Below, in pieces: positions 54,187-63,978 of a stretch of 64,000 bases of DNA. Position numbers and translations under genes: made by a program. Each line of letters begins with the position of its first letter. The first letter of the stretch is position 1. Below the pieces are notes generated by a model, which made no database searches, had not been told where the DNA came from, and was given only the letters and a program-made list of their open reading frames with translations. The DNA is from Endobugula sp965214375 (GTDB taxonomy: Bacteria; Pseudomonadota; Gammaproteobacteria; Pseudomonadales; Cellvibrionaceae), in contig OZ243947.1 in the NCBI GenBank assembly GCA_965214375.1, positions 2,232,001 through 2,296,000 of the forward strand, written 5' to 3'.

Positions 54187-55851
54187 TTACGTTTTAATTG
54201 GCTTGTACTTCATCCGTTGTGGCTGTGCTTTATCGCCTTTGCGTTTAAGCAGGTCTTCATGATATTCCGTGTAGTTACCTTCAAAGAACACCACCTCACT
54301 CTCGCCTTCATAAGCCATAATATGTGTGGCAATACGGTCGAGGAACCAGCGATCGTGCGAAATCACCAAGGCGCAGCCCGGGAAGTTCAACAAGGCATCT
54401 TCCAGCGCACGCAGAGTTTCCACATCCAGATCATTGGAGGGTTCGTCAAGCAAGAGTACATTAGCACCTTGCTTAAGGGTATTGGCCAGATGCAGACGAC
54501 CACGCTCACCACCGGATAAATCCCCCACACGTTTTTGCTGGTCGGAGCCTTTAAAGTTAAAGCGGCCTACATACGAGCGTGAGCTAACTTCGTAGTTACC
54601 AATGGTCAGCATATCGGCGCCACCCGATACGGCTTCCCAGACATTCATATCATCATTAAGATTTTCACGACCCTGTTCAACGTAGGCGGTTTGCACGGTT
54701 TCACCAATCACGATGTTACCACTATCGGGGGTTTCTGAACCGCTAATCATCCGGAATAACGTAGTTTTACCCGCACCATTACCGCCGACAATACCGACAA
54801 TCGCCCCTTTGGGGATGGTAAAACTTAAGTCATCAATTAATAAGCGGTCATCATAACTTTTACAGACATTATGAAAGTCAATGACCTTATCCCCCAAACG
54901 GTCACCCGGTGGAATGTAAATCTCGTTAGTTTCATTGCAGGTTTGGAATTCCTGCGATTGCAGTTCATCAAAACGTTGTAAGCGCGCCTTGTTCTTCGCC
55001 TGACGACCTTTGGGGTTTTGGCGTACCCATTCCAGCTCGGCTTTTAGAGCTTTTTGGTGGGCGGCTTCGGTACGTGCTTCTTTTGCCAACCGCGCTTCCT
55101 TAGTTTCCAGCCACGTAGTGTAGTTACCTTCATAAGGAATGCCGTGACCACGGTCGAGCTCCAAAATCCAGCCAGCGGCATTATCCAGGAAATAACGGTC
55201 GTGCGTAATTGCCACCACGGTGCCGTTAAAGTCTTGCAGAAAGCGTTCTAGCCAGAAGACAGATGCGGCGTCCAAATGGTTAGTCGGTTCGTCTAACAAC
55301 AGCATATCAGGGCGTGATAACAGCAAGCGGCACAAGGCAACACGACGTTTTTCACCCCCTGAGAGTTTGCTGATCTCAGCATCCCAAGGAGGCAGGCGTA
55401 AAGAGTCTGCCGCTTGCTCCAATTTATTATCCAGATTGTGTGCATCCCACGCCTGAATAATATCTTCATACTTGCCCTGTTGTTTGGCAAGCTCATCAAA
55501 ATCGGCATCAGGTTCGGCATAGGCCGCATAGACCTTATCCAGTCCGGCAAGTGCATCCAGTGCCTCGCGCACCCCATCATCTACATTACCACGTACGTCT
55601 TTGCTTTCATCCAGTTCCGGTTCCTGTGCCAGATAACCGACTTTGATATCTGGCATAGGACGAGCTGCACCGTTATAGTCCTGATCAATACCCGCCATAA
55701 TTTTTAGCAGCGTTGATTTACCAGAACCATTGAGACCTAATACGCCAATCTTGGCCCCGGGGAAAAAGGATAGAGAGATGTCTTTTAGGATTTCACGTTT
55801 GGGGGGGACGACTTTGCCGACACGGTTCATCGTGTAAACATATTGAGCCAT
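54187..55851 (-). CDS. ettA: Energy-dependent translational throttle protein EttA
   Basis: An ABC-F ATPase that gates the ribosome into elongation according to ATP/ADP level. Two nucleotide-binding domains (GLNGSGKST with LSGGEKRR; GGNGAGKTT with LSGGERGR) flank the arm and linker typical of EttA. The N-terminus MAQYVYTMNRVGKVVPPKR is characteristic, and no membrane domain is present. 554 aa, normal. Confidence 0.96.
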   Translation of the reverse strand: MAQYVYTMNRVGKVVPPKREILKDISLSFFPGAKIGVLGLNGSGKSTLLKIMAGIDQDYNGAARPMPDIKVGYLAQEPELDESKDVRGNVDDGVREALDALAGLDKVYAAYAEPDADFDELAKQQGKYEDIIQAWDAHNLDNKLEQAADSLRLPPWDAEISKLSGGEKRRVALCRLLLSRPDMLLLDEPTNHLDAASVFWLERFLQDFNGTVVAITHDRYFLDNAAGWILELDRGHGIPYEGNYTTWLETKEARLAKEARTEAAHQKALKAELEWVRQNPKGRQAKNKARLQRFDELQSQEFQTCNETNEIYIPPGDRLGDKVIDFHNVCKSYDDRLLIDDLSFTIPKGAIVGIVGGNGAGKTTLFRMISGSETPDSGNIVIGETVQTAYVEQGRENLNDDMNVWEAVSGGADMLTIGNYEVSSRSYVGRFNFKGSDQQKRVGDLSGGERGRLHLANTLKQGANVLLLDEPSNDLDVETLRALEDALLNFPGCALVISHDRWFLDRIATHIMAYEGESEVVFFEGNYTEYHEDLLKRKGDKAQPQRMKYKPIKT

Positions 55852-55953
55852 AAAGCCTGCCTTATTATTGAATAATGGGATCGGAGAGCACGTTAGCGAA
55901 ACTTGTTTGTTAACACAATAGCTGGGTATAAAAAAGCGCGTATCTTTTTGTGA

Positions 55954-57360
55954 TTACACCATCCCCATAATCCCCGGCAGCCAGAGGACGATACTTGGAA
56001 AGGCAATGAGTACACCGATGGTCACGATATCCGCAATAAAAAATGGTGTGACACCTTTGAAGACATCTTGCACCGTGAGTTCGGGGCGTACTCCAGCAAC
56101 AACAAAGCAGTTAAGTCCTATCGGCGGGGTAATCAGACAAAATTCTGCCATTTTCACGACGATAATCCCAAACCAAATCGCACACCCTGTTGCGGAAACA
56201 CCAAACGCTGAGTCGGCAGCATTGACATCGAGGCCGCCGTTCAGAGCAATGACTGCCGGGAATACGACGGGCAGCGTGAGTAATAACATGCCAATCGCAT
56301 CCATAAACATGCCCAGTACGGCATAGGCCAACAATATCATCAATAGGGTGATCATCGGGTTTTGTTCGAGGTTGGCAATCCAGTCCGAAAAGGCGGTGGG
56401 CAGGTCTGCGAAGCCGAGGAAGCGGACGTACAGTAATACTCCCCAAATGATGGTGAAAATCATCACGGTCAATTTGCCCGCTTCCATCAAAGCGCCGCGC
56501 ATGTTTTCCCATTTCATGCCTTTATAAACCGCCATACAGAACACCACGAAGGCACCCAGTGCGCCAGCTTCTGTCGGTGTGCCCCAGCCGCCATATACAC
56601 TAAAGATAATAATAAACACCACAAAGAAAATGGGTAGGGTCGGAGGCAGTGACTCCAATCGTTCTTTCCAGCTAAAGCCCGAAATCGTGGGTCCATATTC
56701 TTTTTTGTACATCGCCATACCAATAACTAGAGAGGCGTAAATGAGAGCCGACACGGCACCGGGTAGAAAACCTGCCATCAGCAAAGCCCCCACATCCTGC
56801 TCGACAATAATGGCATAAATCACCAGAATTGCCGAAGGAGGAATCAACGATGCCAGCGTGCCGGAGGCGGACACAACTCCAGCAGCAAAACATTTGTTGT
56901 AACCTAGTTTTAACATCTCTGGAATGGCAATCCTAGCAAAAACGGCAGACGTGGCGACAGACGCGCCAGATACTGCGGCAAACCCGGCGGTTGAGAATAC
57001 CGTGGCCAGCGCCATGCCACCGGGTAACCAGCCAACCCAGCGTTTGGCAGCTTCAAATAGTGCTCGTGTTAAGCCGGCGTAGTAGGCCAAAAAGCCAATC
57101 AGAATAAAAACAGGAATCAAAGACAGTGCCGAAGTGGAGACTTTCGAGTGAGGAATGGTGCCTGCCATTTTTAACGCTACCCAGAAACCTTTTTCAAAAC
57201 CGATTTTGGCAGAGAAGTACCAGACCAATCCCAAAAATCCGGCCACCGCTGCGGCAAAGGCAACGCGTACACCGATGATCACCATCAACAGCATAAAGCC
57301 AGTGACCCATAAGCCCATATCAATGGTCGATACGGTCGCCATGGCTGCAAATAGGTTCAT
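55954..57360 (-). CDS. dctM: TRAP transporter large permease, DctM
   Basis: The 12-segment channel subunit of a tripartite ATP-independent periplasmic transporter. GSGVSVATSAVFARIAIPEM-type and ASGTLASLIPPSAILVIYAI fit DctM, as does the C-terminal TPPIGLNCFVV. The ATG at 57360 overlaps the dctQ stop by 4 bases. Length 468 aa. Substrate not readable; organic acids are most common. Confidence 0.93.
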   Translation of the reverse strand: MNLFAAMATVSTIDMGLWVTGFMLLMVIIGVRVAFAAAVAGFLGLVWYFSAKIGFEKGFWVALKMAGTIPHSKVSTSALSLIPVFILIGFLAYYAGLTRALFEAAKRWVGWLPGGMALATVFSTAGFAAVSGASVATSAVFARIAIPEMLKLGYNKCFAAGVVSASGTLASLIPPSAILVIYAIIVEQDVGALLMAGFLPGAVSALIYASLVIGMAMYKKEYGPTISGFSWKERLESLPPTLPIFFVVFIIIFSVYGGWGTPTEAGALGAFVVFCMAVYKGMKWENMRGALMEAGKLTVMIFTIIWGVLLYVRFLGFADLPTAFSDWIANLEQNPMITLLMILLAYAVLGMFMDAIGMLLLTLPVVFPAVIALNGGLDVNAADSAFGVSATGCAIWFGIIVVKMAEFCLITPPIGLNCFVVAGVRPELTVQDVFKGVTPFFIADIVTIGVLIAFPSIVLWLPGIMGMV

Positions 57361-57983
57361 GGTTGATCTCCGTTATTGGCACCCGATACGGTGCGTGCTT
57401 CATGAGCTGCTTGTGTGGCAATGTCTTCAATCAGCGGAACCGCAACAGGCCGATCACCCCCCTGTTTAAGTGCGCGGATATAACCCCACATTTGTAGTAA
57501 TAAGCGCAACGAGAGCACTGATAAGGCAATGGGCACCACCAGTTTCGCCGGCCAAGTGGGTAATTCAATATCGAAAGAGCTGTCGCCATTGGTCCAAGCC
57601 CTTAAAAAATGCCCATAACTGCCATGCACCAGTAGTGTGGTAATGACAAACATTAATAAGGTAGAAAAAAACTCAAATACCCAGAGCACGCGGCCTCGTA
57701 AAGAGCCGACAACAATATCCATTCGGATGTGTCCGCCCATGCGTTGGCAGTAGGCAATCCCCAGAAAAGCAAAAAAGGCCATGGCTTGTTCGGTCCAATC
57801 AATATAGCCATCAACAGGTAGGTCAAATAGTGTGCGACCCAAAATATTTACCACAGCTAATAAAACGATGGCAAAAATAACCAAGCCGCCTATCAGGTTG
57901 AGAAAAGATTCCAATGTAAAAACCGTGCGATCAATACGGCTTAAGAGTGAGTCGTCTTCATGAATAGTGGATGCGCCAGCCAT
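57357..57983 (-). CDS. dctQ: TRAP transporter small permease, DctQ
   Basis: The 4-segment small membrane subunit that joins DctM. GRTLFDLPVDGYIDWTEQAMAF and YCQRMGGHIRMDI are the DctQ signatures. I chose the ATG at 57983 (208 aa), with ACGAGG upstream, over one at 58025 that falls in the terminator-like hairpin. Translationally coupled to dctM. Confidence 0.92.
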   Translation of the reverse strand: MAGASTIHEDDSLLSRIDRTVFTLESFLNLIGGLVIFAIVLLAVVNILGRTLFDLPVDGYIDWTEQAMAFFAFLGIAYCQRMGGHIRMDIVVGSLRGRVLWVFEFFSTLLMFVITTLLVHGSYGHFLRAWTNGDSSFDIELPTWPAKLVVPIALSVLSLRLLLQMWGYIRALKQGGDRPVAVPLIEDIATQAAHEARTVSGANNGDQP

Positions 57984-58011
57984 AACACAGCCTCGTTCTA
58001 AAAAATCGGTT

Positions 58012-58056
58012 AAAAAGACCTGCACTCTGTTCGGGGTAGATTAGAGTGCAGGGGTC
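58012..58056 (-). terminator. Intercistronic hairpin between dctP and dctQ
   Basis: On the minus strand GACCCC-TGCACTCT, a 14-base loop, and AGAGTGCA-GGTC are followed by five U residues. A hairpin here is common in TRAP operons: it lets the binding protein be made in excess over the permeases by partial termination or 3'-end protection. Confidence 0.75.
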
Positions 58057-58084
58057 AACAAGTAATTATTTGCGTTGAGAAAAA

Positions 58085-59092
58085 TTACTCGTTGAATAAG
58101 GCTTCGGTGAAATTGTATAAAGCCTTGGAGTCAAATTTGCTGGCGTATTTTTTAATCCAGCCTTCACGCACAGACGCTGCCAGTTTATTCAATTCAGCGG
58201 TTTGTGCGGGCGTAAAGGTAACAGACTGGATCCCTTTGTCTTTGATCGTGTTGTTGTATTTGCCGACCACTTTATCTTCATAGTTGGAGACGTAGTAATC
58301 CAGTGAATCATCAACAGACCCTAATAGCGCTTCTCTATAAGCAGGCTTTAATGCATTTAATGCATCAGTATTAACGACAACCGGGCAGTTGGCCGTGCCC
58401 AGATTCAAGTTGGTTGTTGCCCACTTGCCTGCTTGAATAGAACCGAATGCCAGATGCGCATGTTGTGCGAAAGCGACGGTATCAATTACATTTGAGTCCA
58501 GAGCTTGACGAACTTCGTTAGCTGCAACACCAGTTTTCACCGCTCCGAGTTGTTTCATAACGCCAGCGATGCCACCCGGACCGCGAAGGCGTTTGCCTTT
58601 GAAGTCGCTCAGTGTGGCAGGTGTGTCACCTACGCCGATCAAATTATATTGAGGTAGTGGCGAAGGCATCAGAAGCGTGGCGTTCCAGCGAGCCAAGTCT
58701 TTGGCAACAATGGGGTTTTTGTACACCGCTTGAGAAATTTCAGCTAAGCGTTTTAAGGAAACATCTTTTGCAAAAGGAAGTTCGGTGACAGTAATAGTAG
58801 GATTTTTATCTGCGTGATAGAATGAACAAAACTGCGCCATTTCGAATGCGCCGATAGCAATGCCGTCAAGATTCTCCTTGTTTTTGGATAGACCACCGTA
58901 AGAAATATTTAATTTGAATTCGCCGTTGGTTTTTGCAGCAACCAGTTCGGCTAACTTTTCCACATGCTCTGTAAATGCACGTCGTTTACTCCACAAAGAT
59001 ACATTCCACTCAGTTGCAGAATATACATCACTGGCAACAAAGATTAGCGTCAGTGCAGACGCTAGGGCAACTTTATTTACTTGTTTTAACAT
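58085..59092 (-). CDS. dctP: TRAP transporter substrate-binding protein, DctP family
   Basis: A periplasmic binding protein with signal peptide ending near VYSA|TE and the DctP fold: LNISYGGLSKNKENLDGIAI, LRGPGGIAGVMKQLGA, and VDTVAFAQHAHLAFG. The ATG at 59092 is preceded by GGAGGATT. First gene of dctPQM. The ligand is unknown, although FNVIG/arginine contacts suggest a carboxylate. Confidence 0.92.
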   Translation of the reverse strand: MLKQVNKVALASALTLIFVASDVYSATEWNVSLWSKRRAFTEHVEKLAELVAAKTNGEFKLNISYGGLSKNKENLDGIAIGAFEMAQFCSFYHADKNPTITVTELPFAKDVSLKRLAEISQAVYKNPIVAKDLARWNATLLMPSPLPQYNLIGVGDTPATLSDFKGKRLRGPGGIAGVMKQLGAVKTGVAANEVRQALDSNVIDTVAFAQHAHLAFGSIQAGKWATTNLNLGTANCPVVVNTDALNALKPAYREALLGSVDDSLDYYVSNYEDKVVGKYNNTIKDKGIQSVTFTPAQTAELNKLAASVREGWIKKYASKFDSKALYNFTEALFNE

Positions 59093-59531
59093 AAGTCAAT
59101 CCTCCGGGATTAATCACTATGATTTTAATAAATAGGTTAATAAACTACGGTATATCTAACAGCAGATCAGACAGTAGTCTGACTGGATGCGATCAACATA
59201 ACATACAATGGGGTGGATAAATCAAGCGGTTTTTGTGGTTTTTTTGATGTGGGCTGAATATCGCCTATAAATGAGAAAAAAACTTCTTATATCGATAATT
59301 AAGTAAGAATTAAAACGCATAAAATGAGGCGCAGCGCATAAAAATGATAGTTGGTTGTCGCCTTAAAAAACCTTGTGGCACCCATAATTGCGTTTGCGTT
59401 GACAGTTATCGTTTTTTTGTTATTCTGCCGCGCGCCTTGTTTCTATCAAGGTTGCCAACAATAAAAATAATATAAATAAGCTTTTTACTGTTATAGCATT
59501 TTTATTTTCACTATTTTTTGTGGAGAACACA
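59093..59531. other. Regulatory stretch between dctP and the secreted-protein gene
   Basis: Divergent control region. TCAGAC-AGTA-GTCTGA at 59167-59182 is a perfect 6+6 dyad 75-90 bases upstream of dctP and could be an operator. The right part holds the sigma-70 promoter listed next. Nothing coding is visible. Confidence 0.5.
59399..59426 (+). promoter_or_regulatory. Sigma-70 promoter of the secreted-protein gene
   Basis: TTGACA (59399-59404, full consensus) and TATTCT (59421-59426) with a 16-base spacer, about 100 bases before the ATG at 59532. The spacer contains a T7 run. Confidence 0.6.
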
Positions 59532-59560
59532 ATGCAAAAAAACTCATTATTACTTGTTGT

Positions 59561-62026
59561 ATGTTGTTAGGAATATTCGCTGCAACACATGCGAATGCCC
59601 AGAATTCAAACCGATACGCTTGGTGGAATTATTTTTTTGGTGGTCATCAGGAATGTCATTCGCATCAAGGTAATTATGCGGCCCACTATTTTTGGACACG
59701 TTATTTGTGGTGGCATAATCACTGCCCGAATCAGGCGCCTGTTGCTGATGCGGGTATTGATCAGGAAGTGAATGGTAAGGATACCGTTAACTTGGATGGT
59801 TCTGCCAGTAGTGATGCTGATGGTATGATTACGCGCTATCGTTGGCGCCAAATTGGCGGCCCCCTTGTGCGTTTGCGTGGTCGTAGAACGGCAACGCCGA
59901 CTTTTGTGGCTCCTGATGTTACCGAAGCAACAGCCTTAACCTATGTCTTGCGCGTCAGAGATAACTTGCGCGCCAGAGATCGCGATACAGTGACGGTGAC
60001 TGTTAATCCGGGCATTGTTGTTTCTCTGCCACCAGTCGCTGATGCGGGTGATGATCAAACCGTGAATGAAGAAACATCGGTGACGTTGTATGGTTCGGCA
60101 AGTAGTGACCCTGACAACGATATTACAGAATACTTGTGGCAACAAACAGCAGGTACCAGTGTGGTATTGAGTAATGCGGATATGGCGGCGGCATCATTTG
60201 CTGCGCCAGAATTATCCGTCGCCGAGGTCCTGGAGTTTAGTTTGTTGGTGACCGATGCTGAAGGCAATACCGATACGGTCGCGATTACGGTTGAACCAGT
60301 GATTCCAACGTCGCAAGTGAATGTGCGTGTGAGAACGCTCGATGCGTCTCTGGTTTCCGGTGTGGGTTTGGAATTTTATGTTGATGGTTTGCTGCGTGAT
60401 GATTTATCGGCTGTTGTTAATGAAACCGCTACCTTAAGCATTGATGCTGATGTCAATTATTCGGTTCGTACCAATGCCAATGGTTTTGCGGTGCAGGTTA
60501 TTCCTTTCCGCTCGGCAGCAGAAGATAATAATGTTGACCTTGATATTACGCTAATGCCTCGCGGCGATACTATTACTATCTCCGGTGCAGGTTCGTTCTC
60601 GGAAGAAGGTGATAATGGCGCTTCGGTGAGTTTTACCACTGCCGATTTTGTGGATGCTGATGGCAACCCTGTTGTTGGCGATATTCAGCTAACGATCACT
60701 CCGGTTGATGTCTCTCAGCCTGCTACATTGGCTGAATTCCCAGGTGAATTTACGGGTGTGCTGGAAGGCTCTGCCACGGAAACGCCGATTATCAGCTTGG
60801 GTACGGTTGAGTTTGAGTTTACCGCCAATGGCCAACCCATTAATCTGGCCGATGGTGCGACGGCGGATATTCTGATTCCGATCTATAACTTCACTTATCA
60901 GGACGGTACCAATATCGCCGTGGGTAATACTATTCCATTGTGGTCATTGGATGAGGATACGGGCATCTGGGAGCAAGAGGGCACGGGTACGGTGGTAGCG
61001 TCTATTGATTCACCCACTGGTTTGGCTTTAAGTGGTACGGTCAGTCATTTTTCTTGGTGGAACTGCGATGTCAGTATGAATGCAGGCAGTGTTGAGGTTA
61101 CCGTATTGGGGCCTGATAATGGTACAGCCACGGTATTTGGGCGCACTGAAGCTAGTATTGGCTGGCGTCCCAGCCAAGTGGATACCACGGTTGCTGTTAA
61201 TGGCACAACCAATCCGCTATTTATTCCCAGTAATGCTGAAACTTGCTTGTGGGCTGAGGTCAATTTTGTCAGTGGAGCATCAGTCACAACGGCAGAACAG
61301 TGTGTCACACCAAGTCCTAAGCAGATGCTTTCGGTGACCTTCGGTGCAGGTTCGATTGAACCCTTGGATGTATTGGCCTCTCCTGGTGATGCGACGGATA
61401 TCGTCTCCCTCAATGACTTCTTACAAAGTCCGATTGATACGATTACCCTGTCTCCTGTATCTATCGAAACTCAGGTGACTTATAGCATTACCAGTGGTGC
61501 TTTGCCTGCGGGTGTTGTGCTCACCGCCATTAATGCAACCCAAGCTGAAATTGCCGGTATCAGTACTGAATCGGGTACGTTTAGCGCCACCATTTTGTCA
61601 ACGGATGATGCGGGTAATACGGATGAAGTGGTGGTTAATGTCACAGTTAGTGATCAAGTGGATCCGCCGATTCTCAATGATGAAGGCAGAGGTATTTTCT
61701 TCCCGCCGGAAGAGCTTATTACGGTCGATCTTAATCAATTTAATAGTGGCGGTACAGCGGTGAATTGGTCAATAGAAGATCCTTTGCCGGACTGGTTATC
61801 CTTCAGTAACACCACGGGCATTTTGTTGATAGATACGACGTTGATTCCTGAGGGGCCGGGCGGACCTAATGATGGCCCTATTGACGATGATTTTCTATTC
61901 ACCAGTTTCTTCTCTGATGTCACGGCAACAAATACCGGTGGTAGTAGTACATCCCGCTTGGCTATTGAAGCCTTTTTGCCGGAAGGTGTTTCTGTCAGAT
62001 TAGATTCCGGGTTTGATCAGTTTTAA
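59561..62026 (+). CDS. Large secreted PKD/Ig-domain protein
   Basis: An exported adhesin-like protein of about 821-831 residues. Two PKD/REJ-like repeats start with PVADAG(I/D)DQ-(V/T)N at about residues 60 and 155 (59.75 and 60.03 kb). An Ig-like region and a domain with GTVEFEFTANGQPINLADGATADI follow, then an He-PIG/cadherin-like domain near the C-terminus (ITSGALPAGVVLTAINATQAEIAG). The open frame starts at ATG 59561 with a short signal (MLLGIFAATHANA). The better start, ATG 59532 with TGGAG upstream, is out of frame by one base because its A-run has seven A; eight would give MQKKLIITCCMLLGIF, a full signal peptide. A terminator follows. Confidence 0.8.
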   Translation: MLLGIFAATHANAQNSNRYAWWNYFFGGHQECHSHQGNYAAHYFWTRYLWWHNHCPNQAPVADAGIDQEVNGKDTVNLDGSASSDADGMITRYRWRQIGGPLVRLRGRRTATPTFVAPDVTEATALTYVLRVRDNLRARDRDTVTVTVNPGIVVSLPPVADAGDDQTVNEETSVTLYGSASSDPDNDITEYLWQQTAGTSVVLSNADMAAASFAAPELSVAEVLEFSLLVTDAEGNTDTVAITVEPVIPTSQVNVRVRTLDASLVSGVGLEFYVDGLLRDDLSAVVNETATLSIDADVNYSVRTNANGFAVQVIPFRSAAEDNNVDLDITLMPRGDTITISGAGSFSEEGDNGASVSFTTADFVDADGNPVVGDIQLTITPVDVSQPATLAEFPGEFTGVLEGSATETPIISLGTVEFEFTANGQPINLADGATADILIPIYNFTYQDGTNIAVGNTIPLWSLDEDTGIWEQEGTGTVVASIDSPTGLALSGTVSHFSWWNCDVSMNAGSVEVTVLGPDNGTATVFGRTEASIGWRPSQVDTTVAVNGTTNPLFIPSNAETCLWAEVNFVSGASVTTAEQCVTPSPKQMLSVTFGAGSIEPLDVLASPGDATDIVSLNDFLQSPIDTITLSPVSIETQVTYSITSGALPAGVVLTAINATQAEIAGISTESGTFSATILSTDDAGNTDEVVVNVTVSDQVDPPILNDEGRGIFFPPEELITVDLNQFNSGGTAVNWSIEDPLPDWLSFSNTTGILLIDTTLIPEGPGGPNDGPIDDDFLFTSFFSDVTATNTGGSSTSRLAIEAFLPEGVSVRLDSGFDQF

Positions 62027-62051
62027 TTAGGCTGTTGCAATAGAGTCTCTG

Positions 62052-62083
62052 AAAAAGGGGGTGGCTTGGCCAGCCCCTTTTTT
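62052..62083 (+). terminator. Rho-independent terminator of the secreted-protein gene
   Basis: AAAAAGGGGGTGGC, a TTG loop, and GCCAGCCCCTTTTTT form a strong GC-rich stem with a U-tract, 25 bases after the stop. Confidence 0.9.
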
Positions 62084-62232
62084 GTGGGTAACGGATTAAT
62101 CAGTGGGTTTTATCTACTTTATCGTGTAAAATAGTGCCTTTTTTATGGGTGGTCGTTTTCTCCTTCGCGTACATCCCAAGCATGTGTTAACCACGTTTTA
62201 CATCCTCTTGAATCACAGGTATTAATACTCCT

Positions 62233-63495
62233 ATGTTTGATAAATCACAGACTATTGAAAACTTTGACCCTGAATTATGGGCGTCTATTCAATCTGAAGA
62301 GCGCCGTCAGGAAGAGCATATTGAACTGATTGCCTCAGAAAACTACACCAGCCCAATGGTGATGGTGGCGCAAGGCACCAAACTGACCAACAAGTATGCA
62401 GAGGGTTACCCCGGCAAGCGTTACTACGGTGGCTGTGAATATGTTGATCAGGCTGAAGCATTGGCGATTGAGCGTGCCAAAGCCTTGTTCGGTGCGGACT
62501 ATGCTAATGTGCAGCCACATTCCGGTTCTCAAGCCAACGCGGCGGTGTTTCAAGCCTTATGTGCTCCAGGTGATACCATTTTAGGTTTTAGCTTGGCGCA
62601 TGGCGGCCATTTAACACATGGTGCGTCTGTGAATTTTTCGGGCAAAACCTATAACGCCGTTCAATATGGATTGAACGCTGAAACGGGCGAAGTCGATTAT
62701 GATGAGGTTGAGCGCTTGGCACTTGAGCATAAGCCCAGAATGATTATCGCCGGATTTTCTGCGTACTCTCAAATTATGGATTGGCAGCGTTTTCGTGATA
62801 TTGCTGACAAAGTGGGCGCTTACTTACTGGTAGATATGGCGCATGTGGCTGGTCTGGTCGCTGCGGGTGTTTATCCCAGCCCGGTGGGTATTGCCGATGT
62901 GACCACCTCGACAACGCACAAAACCTTACGTGGACCTCGTGGCGGTATTATTCTTGCCAAGGCGAATGAAGAGATTGAGAAAAAGTTAAACTCTGCCGTA
63001 TTTCCTGGTGGTCAGGGTGGCCCCTTAATGCAGGTGATTGCTGCAAAAGCGGTGAGCTTTAAAGAAGCCATGAGTGATGACTTTAAAACCTACCAGCAAC
63101 AGGTGGTTGTTAATGCAAAGGCGATGGCCAAAACCTTTATTGAGCGCGGTTTGAAAATTGTCTCCAATGGCACTGAGAATCATTTGATGCTGGTTGATCT
63201 GATCGGTAAAGAATACTCGGGTAAAGATGCTGATGCCGCACTGGGTGCAGCCAATATTACCGTGAATAAAAACTCGGTACCGAATGACCCGCGTTCACCG
63301 TTTGTGACCTCCGGTTTGCGTGTGGGTACACCAGCCATTACGACGCGTGGTTTCGGTGAAGATGAAAGTATCGAACTGGCTCATTGGATGTGTGATGTGT
63401 TGGAATCACTGGAAAATGGCAACTCCGAGCAAGTGATCGCGGAAGTGAAAGAGAAGGTGTTGGCTGTTTGCCACAAATACCCTGTTTACGGTTAA
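62233..63495 (+). CDS. glyA: Serine hydroxymethyltransferase
   Basis: Interconverts serine and glycine with one-carbon transfer to tetrahydrofolate, linking to GcvTH, ThyA and FolA here. IELIASENYTSPMV at the N-terminus, and the PLP lysine in TSTTHKTLRGPRGG, are diagnostic. Length (420 aa) is normal. nrdR follows 18 bases later. Confidence 0.97.
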   Translation: MFDKSQTIENFDPELWASIQSEERRQEEHIELIASENYTSPMVMVAQGTKLTNKYAEGYPGKRYYGGCEYVDQAEALAIERAKALFGADYANVQPHSGSQANAAVFQALCAPGDTILGFSLAHGGHLTHGASVNFSGKTYNAVQYGLNAETGEVDYDEVERLALEHKPRMIIAGFSAYSQIMDWQRFRDIADKVGAYLLVDMAHVAGLVAAGVYPSPVGIADVTTSTTHKTLRGPRGGIILAKANEEIEKKLNSAVFPGGQGGPLMQVIAAKAVSFKEAMSDDFKTYQQQVVVNAKAMAKTFIERGLKIVSNGTENHLMLVDLIGKEYSGKDADAALGAANITVNKNSVPNDPRSPFVTSGLRVGTPAITTRGFGEDESIELAHWMCDVLESLENGNSEQVIAEVKEKVLAVCHKYPVYG

Positions 63496-63513
63496 CAACT
63501 CGCTGGAAAATAC

Positions 63514-63978
63514 ATGCATTGCCCTTTTTGTACTGCAGACGATACCAAAGTCATTGACTCACGTCTGGTTGCCGATGGTGATCAGATTCGCCGCCGTCGT
63601 GAGTGTTTGTCGTGCAAAGAGCGCTTTACCACTTATGAGATGGCAGAACTCTTGATGCCTCGAGTCGTTAAACAGGATAACTCTCGTGAGCCTTTTGATG
63701 AGGCTAAGTTGCGTGCAGGTTTACTGCGTGCACTTGAAAAACGCCCCGTCAGTTCTGAAGCGATAGAATCTTCCATTAACCAGATTAAACATTATTTGCA
63801 AAGTACGGGTGAGCGTGAAATAGCGGCATTAGTCATTGGCGAAAAAGTGATGGAGCAGTTGCGTCAGTTGGACGAAGTCGCCTATGTGCGTTTTGCTTCG
63901 GTGTATCGTCGTTTCACCGACATTAACGAATTTCGTGAAGAATTAGATCGCTTGGAAAGCAAGCCATCAAAACAGTGA
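63514..63978 (+). CDS. nrdR: Transcriptional repressor NrdR
   Basis: A zinc and ATP/dATP-binding repressor of ribonucleotide reductase genes. The zinc ribbon is MHCPFCTADDTKVIDSRL and CLSCKERF, and an ATP-cone follows (VVKQDNSREPFDEAKLRAGL). 154 aa, normal. The glyA-nrdR order is widespread in gammaproteobacteria, usually followed by ribD, which would lie beyond the window. Confidence 0.97.
   Translation: MHCPFCTADDTKVIDSRLVADGDQIRRRRECLSCKERFTTYEMAELLMPRVVKQDNSREPFDEAKLRAGLLRALEKRPVSSEAIESSINQIKHYLQSTGEREIAALVIGEKVMEQLRQLDEVAYVRFASVYRRFTDINEFREELDRLESKPSKQ

Noticed and set aside
12952..59542. Genome-wide reassignment of a stop codon
   Set aside because: All three stop codons end normal core genes in the window, and several interruptions are frameshifts that reassignment would not explain.
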